A stretch of 64,000 nt of DNA from Vicia villosa (GCF_029867415.1 NC_081180.1:238708823-238772822); one strand, 5' to 3'; shown: positions 47,501 to 57,990, numbered from the stretch's first letter. The notes: a model not told the origin generated them from the sequence alone. Program-made: numbers and translations.

Positions 47501-48459
47501 CAGCCGTTACTCTGCCCGATTTTCGTCAGAATTCTAATGTGCTTAATGCAAAATGGTGCTAAATAATAAGTTCATCTGGATCCCCAAGTGATAATATGTT
47601 GGTTTGGTATTGATAAATCCAAAGGATGGGAAATCTACCTTGACTCATAATGTCAAGTGTTGGCTTCTTCTTCGGTTAGATCGTTTCTTTCCTTAGCTTT
47701 TATTTTACGCAATAGGATAGCCTCTTCATCTCCTCCCCTTCTTTAATTTTCAAAATCTTCTCCCTTTTTCCAAAATATTCTTATGTTTGCAAATCTTTTC
47801 AAAATCTTTCTTAAAAACATCTTTTGCCCTTAGTGGCCTTTTCTTCAAAAGTTTAGACACGACGAATTGTCAAAACGAGTAGCGATACCCCTACGATTTT
47901 GAAATTGATTGATATAATGAGATCTTTTCCGCGTGAGAGAGCTAGTGGCATACTCGTTGATTTTATCCGAGTTGGAGCCCTTCTTTCATTTGCGATGCAA
48001 AGAACTTATTTGTTCTCATGCTCAAAATCCACGGCTGAGTATTTCTCTCCGACAATGATAAAGTGTTTATTTGTTTTTTTCAAAACGTTTTTCCCAAAAA
48101 AGCGGAACTACATTAGCTCTGACTTCTGCATTGCACTGAGGAGGTATGTAGGCCCAAGGCTTAACGTCTTGCCGAGCTTATTTTAAAAAATAAAATAAAC
48201 CCTTTTTTAGCACACACACAACACAGATTTTCAAAAAGGTTCCTGTGGAATACCACAGATATGAGGGGTGCTTAAAACCTTCCCCTTGTATAAACAACAC
48301 CCGTACCTAAGATCTCTTCTTTTTGTTTTAAAAACAAACTTTGGTTTTTCTTGTTCTTTTCCCTTTTCCTTTGGAAATAATAACAGCGCGGTGGCGACTT
48401 TCACTGAAATATTGATTCGAGTCATCCTATGGCTTCGATATCAGATTTTCCCCGCTACA
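44544..48459 (+). mobile_element. Solo LTR F of an Ogre-like family (3916 bp)
   Basis: It starts TGTCATACCCCAATTTTTGACC and ends TTTTCCCCGCTACA, with ATGAC on both sides and no internal region. This is the signature of unequal recombination between two LTRs. The first about 22 bases equal those of Ogre A/B LTRs, but the body differs, and its part at about 46500-48300 is related to the LTR at 62210-64000. It carries a plus-strand TATA box near 45318, a 3-copy GTCCATTTGGAC repeat (47136-47230) and a GGTGGCGACTTTCACTG segment near 48390. Short frames inside it are not genes. Confidence 0.9.
45317..45324 (+). promoter_or_regulatory. Putative TATA box of solo LTR F
   Basis: CTCCTATAAATATAGAGGC lies about 770 bp into the LTR, before a CT/CA-rich leader. 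It is a likely U3/R border. Confidence 0.55.
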
Positions 48460-48464
48460 ATGAC
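48460..48464. repeat. Target-site duplication of solo LTR F, right (ATGAC)
   Basis: Matches 44539-44543. Confidence 0.9.
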
Positions 48465-48854
48465 GCACCAAGAAATAAACAACAGTTTCCCGTTCATCTT
48501 CCGAGGCAGAATATCGAGCTCTAGCTGCAGCCACGTGTGAGCTTCAATGGATACTCTATCTTCTTAGAGATATGTCCATCACTTGCACACAAATTCCTGT
48601 CTTATTCTTTGACAACCAAAGTGCCCTTCATATTGCAATCAATCCAGTGTTTCACGAACGAACTAAGCACCTTGACAATGATTGTCATATAGTTCGAGAA
48701 AAATACCTTGTTGGTGTTATGAAGTTGCTTCCCGTTGCTTCTCACAATCAGCTTGCTGATTTTTTTACCAAATCTCTCCTCCCTAAGCCCTTTCAATCTC
48801 TGAAATCCAAGTTGAATTTGTTGAACATTTACCAAATTCCAACTTGTGGGGGCC
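48465..48854 (+). pseudogene. Copia RNase H, 3' part
   Basis: The C-terminal RNase H region resumes after the solo LTR, with relics of the AEYRALAA stretch and then FFDNQSALHIAINPVFHERTKHLDNDCHIVREK and QLADFFTKSLLPKPFQSLKSKLNLLNIY (48572-48854). The latter is the usual C-terminus of copia Pol. It ends at the PPT. Confidence 0.85.
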
Positions 48855-49066
48855 TAATAGATGATAAATAGATGATTAGTTAGTTAGTTAGGTAGTTACA
48901 CTTGAGCATAATGTTAGTTATTTCAGTTAGTCTCTTAGTGTAACTACCATCTCTTCTTCTTGTATATATACTGTACTACTATCATCAATACAAGTATGAG
49001 AGATTCTATTGCACTCTCTTCTCTTCCCTTTTCCATTGTTATAAGCATGAATCATAAACCCTAATA
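48855..49066 (+). repeat. Copia 3' LTR (212 bp)
   Basis: It begins TAATAGATG after the PPT and ends ...CATAAACCCTAATA, followed by CCAAG (49067-49071). Confidence 0.8.
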
Positions 49067-49071
49067 CCAAG
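49067..49071. repeat. Target-site duplication of the copia element, right (CCAAG)
   Basis: Matches 40286-40290. Confidence 0.75.
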
Positions 49072-51046
49072 TTCATAATCAAGTTGGAGGGTGAATTCTC
49101 TCTTGAATTCATTCCAAGTATATTCAAGATAGATGTAGGTTTTATGTCAATTATTCAAAACATAAATGATATTGCAAGTGTGACAAATATCATAATCGTT
49201 CTCATTCTTCACATATTTACTAGTTATATCCTTGTCATGGAAACAATAGGTAAATACTATCATTGGAATGTACAAGAAAAAATAGTAACACTTTTTTAAT
49301 AATTCTATTAAGACATCATTTGATAGTCCCTTTAGAGTTGAGTGGACCCATAAGATAGGAGAATCCATTGAGATTATTAATTAACTCACCCCGTTATATT
49401 GTTGAATTTTCAGATAACTCAAGACAGGATGAAGGCAAAGGTAAAGTCGTATTAAGATGTTTTGAAGATTTTGATGTTTCGAGATAGTTTTTGATGTATA
49501 TATCTTAGTTTTATGTTAGGCACTAATGTATACCATGTGCTATGATGTATTTTGAATATCTTTGACATGTATATAAATGATGTCGTTAGACACTTATCGT
49601 ATATCAATACCAATTTACATTTTTATGATATTATTCTATATTTATATTATACGGGGTATTACATTCAGAAATGTGAAATTGTGATAGATTATAAAGATAT
49701 TATTCACATGTTTTTTTAAAATCCTGAACATAATATATTTCGTAACAGATTATAAAGATACTAATAATTTAATTTTATACTTTTAGCAACAATTTAAACT
49801 ATTATTAACTATCGTTTATTATAAAGAAATAATTTTTATTATTCTAATTTTTTATTTTTGGTAATTTTTTGTTAACTTTTTATTTTAGTTTTGGTAATAA
49901 TTTTAATCTTTTTTCTTTAACTTATTATTTTTATTTGTAATAATATTTTTTATCTTTTTTCTATAAATTTTTATTTTGTTTTTAACCATTGATAAATTGA
50001 CATAAATATGTTCAGAAATATTTATAACTGTTTAACAAAATGAAATTGTAACCACAAATATATACTATCAAATAAGCATCATAATATCAATAAAATACAA
50101 GTTTCATAGTCATAATGTCTATAATACAATAAATCAAAAACATATCAAATTCTAATTTTATCTTATTATATAGCAAAGTTCATACTCTAAATAGATTATA
50201 GCTAAGTTTAATTAGTCATTTGTTATGTTCTATTTTCTTTAATCTTGCAACTAGGCTCAGATAAAGATCTACCATCTTCGAGTGATTTTAAGTATGATCC
50301 ATGAAAGAAAATAAAATATGTATTAAAATATACTCATAAAAATTGTACTCATTTTTTTAAAAAAAATTGAAGTATGATTTACAATGTGTCAAAATTTATT
50401 AAGATTAAATGCATAAGAAAATAATAAATATGTCTTTCACTAGAATTTTGCATTTGCATTAAGAGTGAAATTTCCTCTTTTCTAGCTTGTTCCTTTTTTT
50501 TTAATAATGCAATTTCGCTCCATCAAACTAGTGAAATCCTCGCGCGTTCTCACGCATACTGGTGTGGTGTAGCATGTTGAATTGTGATTAATTATTTGTA
50601 AATTAGAAAAATAAAATGAATAATTAAATTAAAAGTTTTAGTAAAGAAGACAAATGAATATATGGAAAAAAAATTTAATCTCGTATTGATCAATAGAGAT
50701 AAAAATAAAAGAAATGTATTAAACATAAAGTTTTAAAAAAATGTAACAAAAAACTCAAAATTAATTACAGTTAAATGCATTTAAAATAATAATTGACAAT
50801 TAAAAGGATATTTTATTAAAAAAATGTTAAATACATTATCAAATAATAATGATTATCAAAAAATAATGATATAAAAATTATTGGTTTCAATAAAGTTGTT
50901 ATTCTATAATGAGAAAATTAACTAAGAAAACATTGGAATTTAATTTGTTGAGATACATTTTACATATTGCGATGTTGTAGTGATCATTAGCCGGGAAAAT
51001 GATAATGAAGATCCATTAAACAAATTTATTATGGTTTTTTCTTTAG
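49072..51046. other. AT-rich intergenic DNA without recognisable features
   Basis: This stretch is long and strongly AT-rich. The small frames near 49084-49368 lack any recognisable motif. I see no gene, RNA or repeat boundary. Confidence 0.5.
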
Positions 51047-51096
51047 CCACACCTCCCTATGGGGTCACCCCAGGGAAAAACCCAAAATACCCCTGC

Positions 51097-51294
51097 TTCG
51101 GAAATGAACTTCCGAAGTATTGATTTTTTTTAAAAAAATTTTCACAATTCGGAAGTGCATCTCCGAAAACACCTCATGGGGGGTGTCTTCGGAGATGAAC
51201 TTGCGAAAACACCTCATGGGGGGTGTGTTCGGAGATGTACTTCCGAAAACACATTTATTCAGATTTTGGGGGGTTTCGGAAATGAACTTCCGAA
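51097..51294. repeat. Left subterminal palindrome array (5 copies)
   Basis: Copies lie at 51097-51116, 51148-51167, 51188-51207, 51228-51247 and 51275-51294. The consensus is TTCGGAAATGAACTTCCGAA, with 7 bp arms around a 6 bp spacer. The second copy and several others carry single changes in arms or spacer. Confidence 0.85.
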
Positions 51295-51501
51295 TTATGC
51301 AGAAACTGTGTTTTTTTTTTATGTTTTTTCTTAACAGTCTCGCATTTTTAATTAAACGCAAACGCCAAATAAAATAAGCAACAGATAAACTGAAAATACT
51401 AATATGATAAATCAAATCCAAATAATATATACAAGAAGAAAATAATAATAAATCTGTGCGAAAGATACAATCCGAAAACAAAAAATAAATAAACCCGACA
51501 A

Positions 51502-53557
51502 CTACTGGGTGTGCCTAACCCTCTCTTCCTGGGACCTCCTCTGCCGCCTGTATGTCGCCGCACGGCCCGCATCAGTGACGATCATCTCCATCACGGCGAC
51601 TGCCTCTGGACCGCCCTGCTGAACGACACCTCGATCCAACGCGTCCCGCCCAAGCATCTCTATCCGCTGGCAGATCGGCATGAGATCAATGGCGTGGTCA
51701 TCCTCGGCCTGCTGGTTCTCCAGGATCTCCTCGTGTGCTGGCCTAGGAGCGCCGGGAACGTCGGGTCTCAGCAGAGGATGTGACACCCGATAGAACCATG
51801 TGACGTATCCCTCCTCACTGTGCCAGTCCTGTGTGACCCGAGTGAGACGGTACTCCTGCGGTACCACATGATGCTGCCAGTCCTCCCATATGGCAGTGAG
51901 CTGCACTCTGGTCACTGTGTCGGGAGCAGCCTCAAAGGGTGACCTGGGTATCCGCTGCACGAATCCGAACTGACGCATGCACCGCTCATGGAGATACCGG
52001 ACCATGATGCCGGTCCCGCATGCCTGCCAGCCTGAATATAGAGCAATGCCGACAAAGGGGACAATCTGAGCGTAGTCGCTGAACAGCCTCCAGGTGACGT
52101 CGTCGTGCATCGTGCGGTCCAGGTATACACGGTATGGTCCCATCGCATCGTTCCCCCTCTGGAGAACGTATCTGGCGGCCCTGGGCATGGCGTCCACGTA
52201 CGCAGGATCGATGTGAAAGCCGTGGATGCGGGAGAAGTAGGAGATGATCCAGCTCTGAAACAGAAACACGATAATGTATTAAAAATAAATACGAAACATA
52301 AATAAATAAATAAATACGATAATGTATTAAAATAAAATGTACCGTAAGTAGTGTGCAGGATCCGACCAACTGCCTCGTCCTCCAGTTGGAGGCCTCATTC
52401 AGCTTCTGGTAGAGGTATGCCAGAGTAGCTGCCCCCCAGTTCCACTGGTGAACGGTATCCAGGTCCATGAAGTAGCGGAGGTAGGTCACGTCGACGTACC
52501 TTGCACTCTTATCCACAAAGCATGCAGCGCCTACCACATGCATGTACCAACACCGGAGAGCGCAGCCGCGGTGATAGTGTGTGAATAGCTCGTCACCCGC
52601 CTCCTCAGCCTCGGCCGCCGCGTCCAGGTGGTGCTCAAAATAGCAGCTCAGTGTGGTGAACCGGACATGAGGCCCAGATGTCGTAACGCACTCAAAGTGA
52701 GCAACCTCGTGCTCCATGCCCAAATAGAGCGTCATCCACTCAATGGCCTCGACCCTCTGGATCCGGGAGTGGTGCAACAGCGGCCCCCTAATCGGCAGGT
52801 GGAGAAGACACTGCACATCATGCAAGGTGATCGTCATCTTCCCAACCGGCAAGTGGAAAGAGGACGTCTCCTTGTGCCAGCGCTCCACAAATGCCCCCTG
52901 CATGCCGGTGCTGATGGTGGTGTACCCCGTCATGCAGAGCCCGCTAAGTCCTGAACCTCGCACATGGTTGTTAAACCACTCAGCTGCTGGTTTAAACAGA
53001 CTGAAAATCTTCCGGGCGTGGTTCACCATTTTCAACGGCTCTCTCTCCTGTTACAAAAAAAACAAATAAGCGACATATATTAAATAAGCGACAAATAAAC
53101 GGTTAAATTATAAAAAATGGTGACAAATAAACGGTTAAATTATAAAAAATACCTCTCCCTCCCAGATACACCGAGCGACGTGATCGTGGTAGTTAATCAG
53201 CACGGAAGTGTCAAAGGGCCCTCCCGGATAGCTGTCCTCCTGCTCATCCTCCTCCCCGGTTGGAGGGTCAACATCCGGTACCCCCTCCGGCTCGTGGTAG
53301 GGCACTGCCGCCACCTCCTCCTCATCCTCCTCCTCCTCCTCCTCTCGCTGGCTGGAAGAAGATACCCGAGCCTGTCGACTCCTAGATCCTGAAGCAGATG
53401 TACCCTCTCCTTCGCCCACGGGAACTCGCACACGTTGTCCATGGCCCTGCCCCCGTCCCTGTGTCGACGCCAGCTGCGCCGCCGCCCGCTCGCGTCTAGC
53501 CGACGCAGTCTGGGTCTCCCTACCCTGTCTGATGCGTGCTGGTTGGTTGCCTGACAT
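51502..53557 (-). CDS. Plant mobile domain (PMD) protein, three exons, 620 aa
   Basis: Predicted exons are 53557-53153, 53047-52343 and 52254-51502. All introns have GT-AG ends and phase 0, and the joined frame is open for 620 codons. Residues 1-135 are low complexity: R/Q/G-rich, then S-rich, then a run of glutamates. The PMD follows from about 140 (GYTTISTGMQGAFVERWH, HDVQCLLHLPIRGPLL, WGAATLAYLYQKLNEAS, LTSWIISYFSRIHGF, DDVTWRLFSDYAQIVPFV). Databases often name such proteins 'serine/threonine phosphatase 7 long form', but no phosphatase domain is present. PMD proteins of the MAIN/MAIL1 type act in the nucleus. The function of transposon-borne ones is unknown. The start is chosen at MSGNQ; an in-frame Met lies eight codons upstream. 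Confidence 0.8.
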
Positions 53558-53632
53558 GTTCCTGTAAACAATTGAAATCAATTAATATGCCACACAAAAG
53601 TAAAAACTAAAAAAATTGAACTTCTGATACAA

Positions 53633-54181
53633 TTCGGAAGTTCATTTCCGAAACTGGGATGGAGGTGTTTTCGGAAATGAACTTCCGAAACACCCCTGCG
53701 ATGAAGTTTTCTGCAACTTCCATGGCAGACCCCAAAACCAGACTTAAAAACAACTCAAAATGCTTCTAAACAACCTAAATACGACAAACAACCTACCCAT
53801 ATATCATTTATGCAATTGAAAACCTAAATAACATGCATTTGAATAATGGATCTAACAAATTCAAAACTTACAAATTGAGTGATTTGAGGGCTTTTGAATG
53901 TAGTATAGCAATGTGATTGGAGCTTTGATGCAGCCTTGGAAGTGTGTTTGCACAAAATTTCTCCTTTGGTTGTGTTTGATGTTGAATTAGGGTAAATGAA
54001 TGGGGGAGGGGGAGTGTTTTGCTTAATCTGCAAAACGCGCATTATTTCGGAAGTTCATTTCCGAAATGCTGTTTTCGGAAATGAACTTCCGAAATAAGAC
54101 AATTATTTCAAAAAAAAGGCGCTTTCGGAGATGCATCTCCGAAAACACCTTTTTCTTGCATTTCGGAAATGCATTTCCGAA
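53633..54181. repeat. Right subterminal palindrome array (6 copies)
   Basis: Copies lie at 53633-53652, 53670-53689, 54046-54065, 54074-54093, 54124-54143 and 54162-54181. They are variants of TTCGGAARTKMAYTTCCGAA. The interval 53690-54045 between them is AT-rich and would be the upstream region of the PMD gene. Confidence 0.85.
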
Positions 54182-54229
54182 GTTAGGGGTAGTCTGGGTT
54201 TTTCACCAGAGGTGGACTAGAAGGTTGGG

Positions 54230-54513
54230 AGGTGGCCAAAAAAATTTTCTTTCTTATTAATAGCATTACAATGAGAAATTAGAAATAGTTAATTTTTTAT
54301 ACATGACATTTGTTGTTGGTAGAAGTAATATCAATTTTAAATTAAATTTGGTCAACCACAACTGCATCAAAAGGTTTTGATAAGCAAACACGATGGTAAG
54401 ATCAAAAACACCGTGTAGTAAGGATTCCCCGTGCAAGAAAAATGATGAGAAGGTTAGAAAGCATACATGTAGCTATATAGGTGCAAGAACCATTATTTAT
54501 TGGTTTTGTTTCT
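54230..54513. other. Spacer with segment shared with 38215-38285
   Basis: The part at 54410-54513 (AAGGATTCCCCGTGCAAGAAAAATGATG..., TGGTTTTGTTTCTCTTTG) repeats 38225-38285. It lacks coding content and belongs to a duplicated non-coding segment interrupted by the next element. Confidence 0.6.
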
Positions 54514-55293
54514 CTTTGAAGCAGTGTTTTAAAAACCGGACCGGACCGGCCAGTCGGACCGGTTGAACCGGGAACCGGCCAGGTAACCGGTTTGGTTCAA
54601 TAGCTGGATCGGGAATGTTATTGAACTGGTGTGAACCGGTCCAAACCGGTGTAACCTCTAAAACTGGGAAAACCGGCGATTTTTATGAGCCGGTGATTTA
54701 AATGCATTTTTTTATTTTAAAAAATTAAAACAATGTCATTTTGACTATTTTAATTAAAAATTAAAATAAATAAATAAAATAAAATATAAAAAAATGATTG
54801 TAGATGCGGTTGATTTTGTTAGAGATGATTTTGATATTGAAGAAGGAGATCCAACATTGAAACAATTTTTCTTTTATTGAAATTAAATTTAGTAGACAAT
54901 GGAATTATTTTGTTATAAATTATTCAATTAAATTATGTTGCGATTAAACTTTTGTTTATATTTTATAATTATGTACTATTTGATTGTGTGTGGTGTGATA
55001 CCATGTATAAAATTTGAATTTAAATTATAAACTTGTGAATTCTTTTATAATATGATATTTTCAAAAAATATAAGTACTAGTTATATTTTGTAAGGACTGA
55101 ATCATACGGTTTGACAGATTTTATACCTATATAATTTTGTTATAACGACCGGTCTATTCAACCGGGTTATCCTGTTTAACCCGGTTTAGTCATGCGGTTC
55201 GACCAGTGACCAAGTGGTTCGACCAATAAACCAGTGACCCAATACCCTCACCAGTTTAATGTCCGGTTCGATTGTTAAAACACTGCTTTGAAA
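54514..55293. mobile_element. hAT-like MITE with 8 bp target duplication
   Basis: The element proper is 54522-55285 (764 bp), with terminal inverted repeats CAGTGTTTTAA/TTAAAACACTG. It is flanked by CTTTGAAG and CTTTGAAA, an 8 bp duplication with one mismatch. The left part is rich in ACCGG/CCGGT motifs. No transposase is present. The paralogous segment at about 38285 reads CTCTTTGAAGTCTCACATTG without the insert, which gives a natural empty site. The TIR start and 8 bp duplication fit the hAT superfamily. Confidence 0.8.
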
Positions 55294-55489
55294 TCTCATT
55301 GAATATTTTATAAATATGATTTGTTTATATAGCTCATTTATACAAGACTTATTGTTATCTTAAATACGCAATTGATGTTGTAATGATATGGGCTTTGAAC
55401 TAAGAAACTTTGTTATGGGAGGTTGTTATCTATTCAGAAGATTAAGGTTTGAAAAGGAAATTCTTAAATATATGGCACCTATCTGAAAC
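55294..55489. other. Continuation of the duplicated segment
   Basis: CTTATTGTTATCTTAAATACGCAATTGATGTTGTAATGATATGGGCTTTG-type sequence repeats 38350-38420. No gene is seen. Confidence 0.55.
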
Positions 55490-55559
55490 GAATATATATC
55501 AGGATATATAGTTTAATTTGATTTATTAAGTAGCATCACTATTATAATCATATTATAAA

Positions 55560-55645
55560 AAATATACCTGCACTCTGATCTATGTAATGTTGTTTGCTTT
55601 ACTCTTTAGTACTTGAGCTTGTCTTTGTGATCAGAATATTTGTAT
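55560..55645 (-). pseudogene. Degenerate Ulp1-like exon copy
   Basis: On the minus strand it reads QAQVLKSKANNIT, a stop, then IRVQ and a GTATAT donor. It is a diverged repeat of the exon at 57908-57990. The flanking intron sequence is duplicated as well (55490-55640 against 57830-57965). Confidence 0.6.
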
Positions 55646-56099
55646 AACTTTAAAAAATATAAATGGATATTTAGAACAATCTGACATAAATAAATAAATA
55701 AATATACACACGAATATTTAGAATAATCTCACTTATGTGTCAACCATCTTCTTTGTATTTGTGTATTTTGTTTGATCACCATCTAATGAATTCATATAAT
55801 ATACTATTTTTCTTATAGGATTAATCGCAACCAACAACCAGTGTCCACTGTTACATAAAACAAAAGTTTAGATGAAAATTTTCCACACAACGTCCAAAAA
55901 TGAAAAAATTATAACAAATGAAGTTAGAATGAAAATCTAACCCAGTACCAGTATTACATGGTAAAAGAAATAACTTTTATGTATCTTTGTTGGCCACAAA
56001 TGCACCGACTAAATACTCTTTGGTTGGATTTAGATCTTGATCGATTAACCGTGCATTGATACAGGTTGGATATAAAAAATAAAATCTTTTTGTCAATTA

Positions 56100-56175
56100 T
56101 ACAAAAGATAATAATCAGTACAAACATGGCATGCTACAAGTTTGCATATATAACCAATCTACCAGCCCTAGTTCA
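56100..56175. repeat. Direct repeat 1, copy a (pairs with 60249-60325)
   Basis: Shared sequence includes AGATAATAATCAGTA and GCTACAAGTTTGCATATATAA. The second copy lies beside the transposase relic near 60245, which links the two ends of the CACTA relic. Confidence 0.65.
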
Positions 56176-56667
56176 AATAAGCCATCCATTTACCTAAGGC
56201 TGCTATAACATGAACTAGTTCCTAATTCGAACATTACATCAACTAAAGTGTATTCATAATTCTAAACAACTCACTAAATGACCACTCATGTTCAAATAAC
56301 AGATACAACAATGCCAATTCAAAGTTCTTCAAACATGAAAGTTATGATCCAACTATGTGTAAGATTCTTTAGGAAGGTCACATAATTATTGGACAACATC
56401 TATCACAGTTGGACAGCCACTATCACAGTTGGACAGCAACTACAGGAGCCGGAGACTCAACCACTGACTTAGCTAGGCAGCAGCCATATTTATTGTGCCT
56501 CAGCAATGGTTATAAATTAAAACCAAGAGTGCAAGAACACTACTAAAAGTACAAGAAGTGATACTCTAAAATAAAAACCAAATTTGTGATTTGCAATTAT
56601 ATAAATGAAATGTAGATGCTGGTTATGTTACATTTTTCTCTTGGTACATGAGAAACTTTAAATTGTC

Positions 56668-56883
56668 AACACCAAAATTATCTTAGATACACTATGCTCA
56701 AGTACAATCTATAGACCTACTAGCTTAGGAAGCCAAAAGAGCGTTGAAGTAATTTTCAAAGTATAAAATGGTATTATATGATAGATATAGAACTACTAAG
56801 TTGATATTAGAGAATTTTGATTCCTATTATAGCATTCAAGGTCAAATAAAACAAACTCCTTAAGAATCTTTTCTATACTATAT
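56668..56883. repeat. Direct repeat 2, copy a (pairs with 58018-58235)
   Basis: About 215 bp beginning GTCAACACCAAAATTATCTTAG and ending near CTTTTCTATACTAT is repeated about 1.35 kb to the right, with scattered substitutions. It is non-coding. Confidence 0.75.
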
Positions 56884-56888
56884 GTAAA

Positions 56889-57115
56889 AGCGCTGTTATG
56901 TGTCCCCTTTATGTAGCGCTTTGACTTTAAAAGAGCTTTCTTATGAACCACTTTAGACAGCGCTTTAGAAAGTACCCCTTTAGCAGCGCTTTCCCACTTT
57001 AGGCAGCGTTTTCCCCACTTCAGACAGTGCTTTTCTCTTTAAGCACTGCCAAATGTTCACTAAATTTTTTAAATATAACTTATTTTCACTTACAGAAAGC
57101 GCTATCCAATATATA
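56889..57115. repeat. Tract of AGCGCTTT-type motifs
   Basis: At least eight variants of AGCGCTTT, AGCGCTG, GCAGCGTTTT and AGTGCTTTT occur at irregular spacing. It looks like a transposon subterminal-repeat tract. Assignment to the surrounding CACTA relic is an inference. Confidence 0.5.
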
Positions 57116-57706
57116 CAATAAATTTTCACCAGATTTTGCACCAAGTTTTAACCCCATTTTGCACCAGATTTGGTAGCTTCAATCCAATAATTATTCACCA
57201 AAGTTACATATACAAAAAATCTACATATATATAATTGATGATATATACAACAACAACTTGAAAATTGATGATACAACTAGAAAATTCTAAAATGCTAAAT
57301 TGATGTTAAATCTACATATTACTATCTTTGAGAGTTTCTAAAAAACAATAACAATAAACTTGTTAGCTCTATCTTCTACAGCTGCACCTATAACCTGAAA
57401 CAAAACCAAAAGATCGAAATTCATACCATGATACAACAAAACTTTATTCAAATTTATACTCGAAACTCGAAAGTTATATTCAAAATTCTCATCAATGAAA
57501 GAAAGACAATATACCTTATAAAATTCTCAACTCCATAATGAATTGACAACATTCCTCCATAAGTTCATCCAATTGATCTTTTGAGTAATGAGCACACTTG
57601 AATTCGTCAAAGTACTACATAATAATATAACATAGTATGTGATTTAAGTAAAACACTATGTCATTTTATGAGAAATATTAAAATAATTCCTAGGTTAGAA
57701 ATCCAT

Positions 57707-57801
57707 ACCGTGGATGGAATCTCTATTCGATCCAAAAGAAGAGTTTCTTTCATAAACCTCAAGATGAAATAACCGCAATCTATACCATTACGCTGACGAT
57801 G
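57707..57801 (-). pseudogene. Ulp1-like C48 peptidase exon (catalytic Cys)
   Basis: Minus translation gives CHRQRNGIDCGYFILRFMKE followed by TLLLDRIEIPST, between an acceptor-like GTGTAG and a GTATGG donor. The D-C-G context is that of the catalytic cysteine in Ulp1/SENP-type SUMO peptidases found in plant transposons. This exon has no stop, but the rest of the gene is missing or broken. Upstream it would join the exon at 57908-57990 (...WIRVQ then CHRQ...). Confidence 0.7.
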
Positions 57802-57907
57802 ACACTACACATGGAAAGAAAATACAAATATATATCATGATTTATCCCTTAACTTGTTTTATCAAGTATCATCACTAATATAATTAAAATTGTGAAAATA
57901 TACCTGC

Positions 57908-57990
57908 ACTCTGATCCATGTAATGTTGTTGGCTCTACTCTTTGGTACTTGAATATCTCTTAGTGGTTGAAAAGTTTGTAGAACGCTATA
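57908..57990 (-). pseudogene. Ulp1-like C48 peptidase upstream exon
   Basis: Minus translation gives LQTFQPLRDIQVPKSRANNI then TWIRVQ, ending at a GTATAT donor. It is in a compatible frame to continue into CHRQRNGIDCG. In this family the segment precedes the catalytic-cysteine exon. Confidence 0.65.

Larger units (their letters stand above)
40291..49066 (+). mobile_element. Degenerate Ty1/copia element, split by a solo LTR
   Basis: It is bounded by 217 and 212 bp LTRs that begin TAATAGATG and end near AATA, with CCAAG flanking both sides. The PBS TGGTATCA (40508) follows the 5' LTR and a PPT TTGTGGGGGCC (48844-48854) precedes the 3' LTR. The domain order gag, protease, integrase, RT, RNase H is that of Ty1/copia. 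The solo LTR at 44544-48459 interrupts RNase H. Without it the element is about 4.85 kb. Many stops and frameshifts show it is dead. Confidence 0.9.
51047..54229 (-). mobile_element. TIR element carrying a PMD gene (MULE-like)
   Basis: Its ends are imperfect inverted repeats. The left end reads TTAGCCACACCTCCC... and then AAAAACCC..TACCCCT.. before the first TTCGGAA palindrome. The complement of the right end reads TTGGCCACCTCCCAACC..., then AAAAACCCAGACTACCCCT and TTCGGAA. The interior holds a three-exon PMD gene in GC-rich DNA, sharply different from the AT-rich surroundings. Eleven palindromic TTCGGAA...TTCCGAA units sit in the two subterminal zones. PMD genes are known both as host genes (MAIN/MAIL1) and in Mutator-like transposons. 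No MURA transposase and no clear 9 bp duplication are visible, so the class is an inference. Confidence 0.65.

Noticed and set aside
49072..51046. Host gene in the 2 kb right of the copia element
   Set aside because: Only very short frames without motifs occur. The DNA is highly AT-rich with no splice-compatible coding pattern.
51502..53557. Naming the gene a serine/threonine-protein phosphatase 7
   Set aside because: This is a common database label for PMD proteins. I see no phosphatase motifs, only the PMD and a low-complexity N-terminus.
51047..54229. A 9 bp Mutator-type target duplication around the PMD element
   Set aside because: Flanks share only a short TTTTC in AT-rich DNA, which is not convincing.
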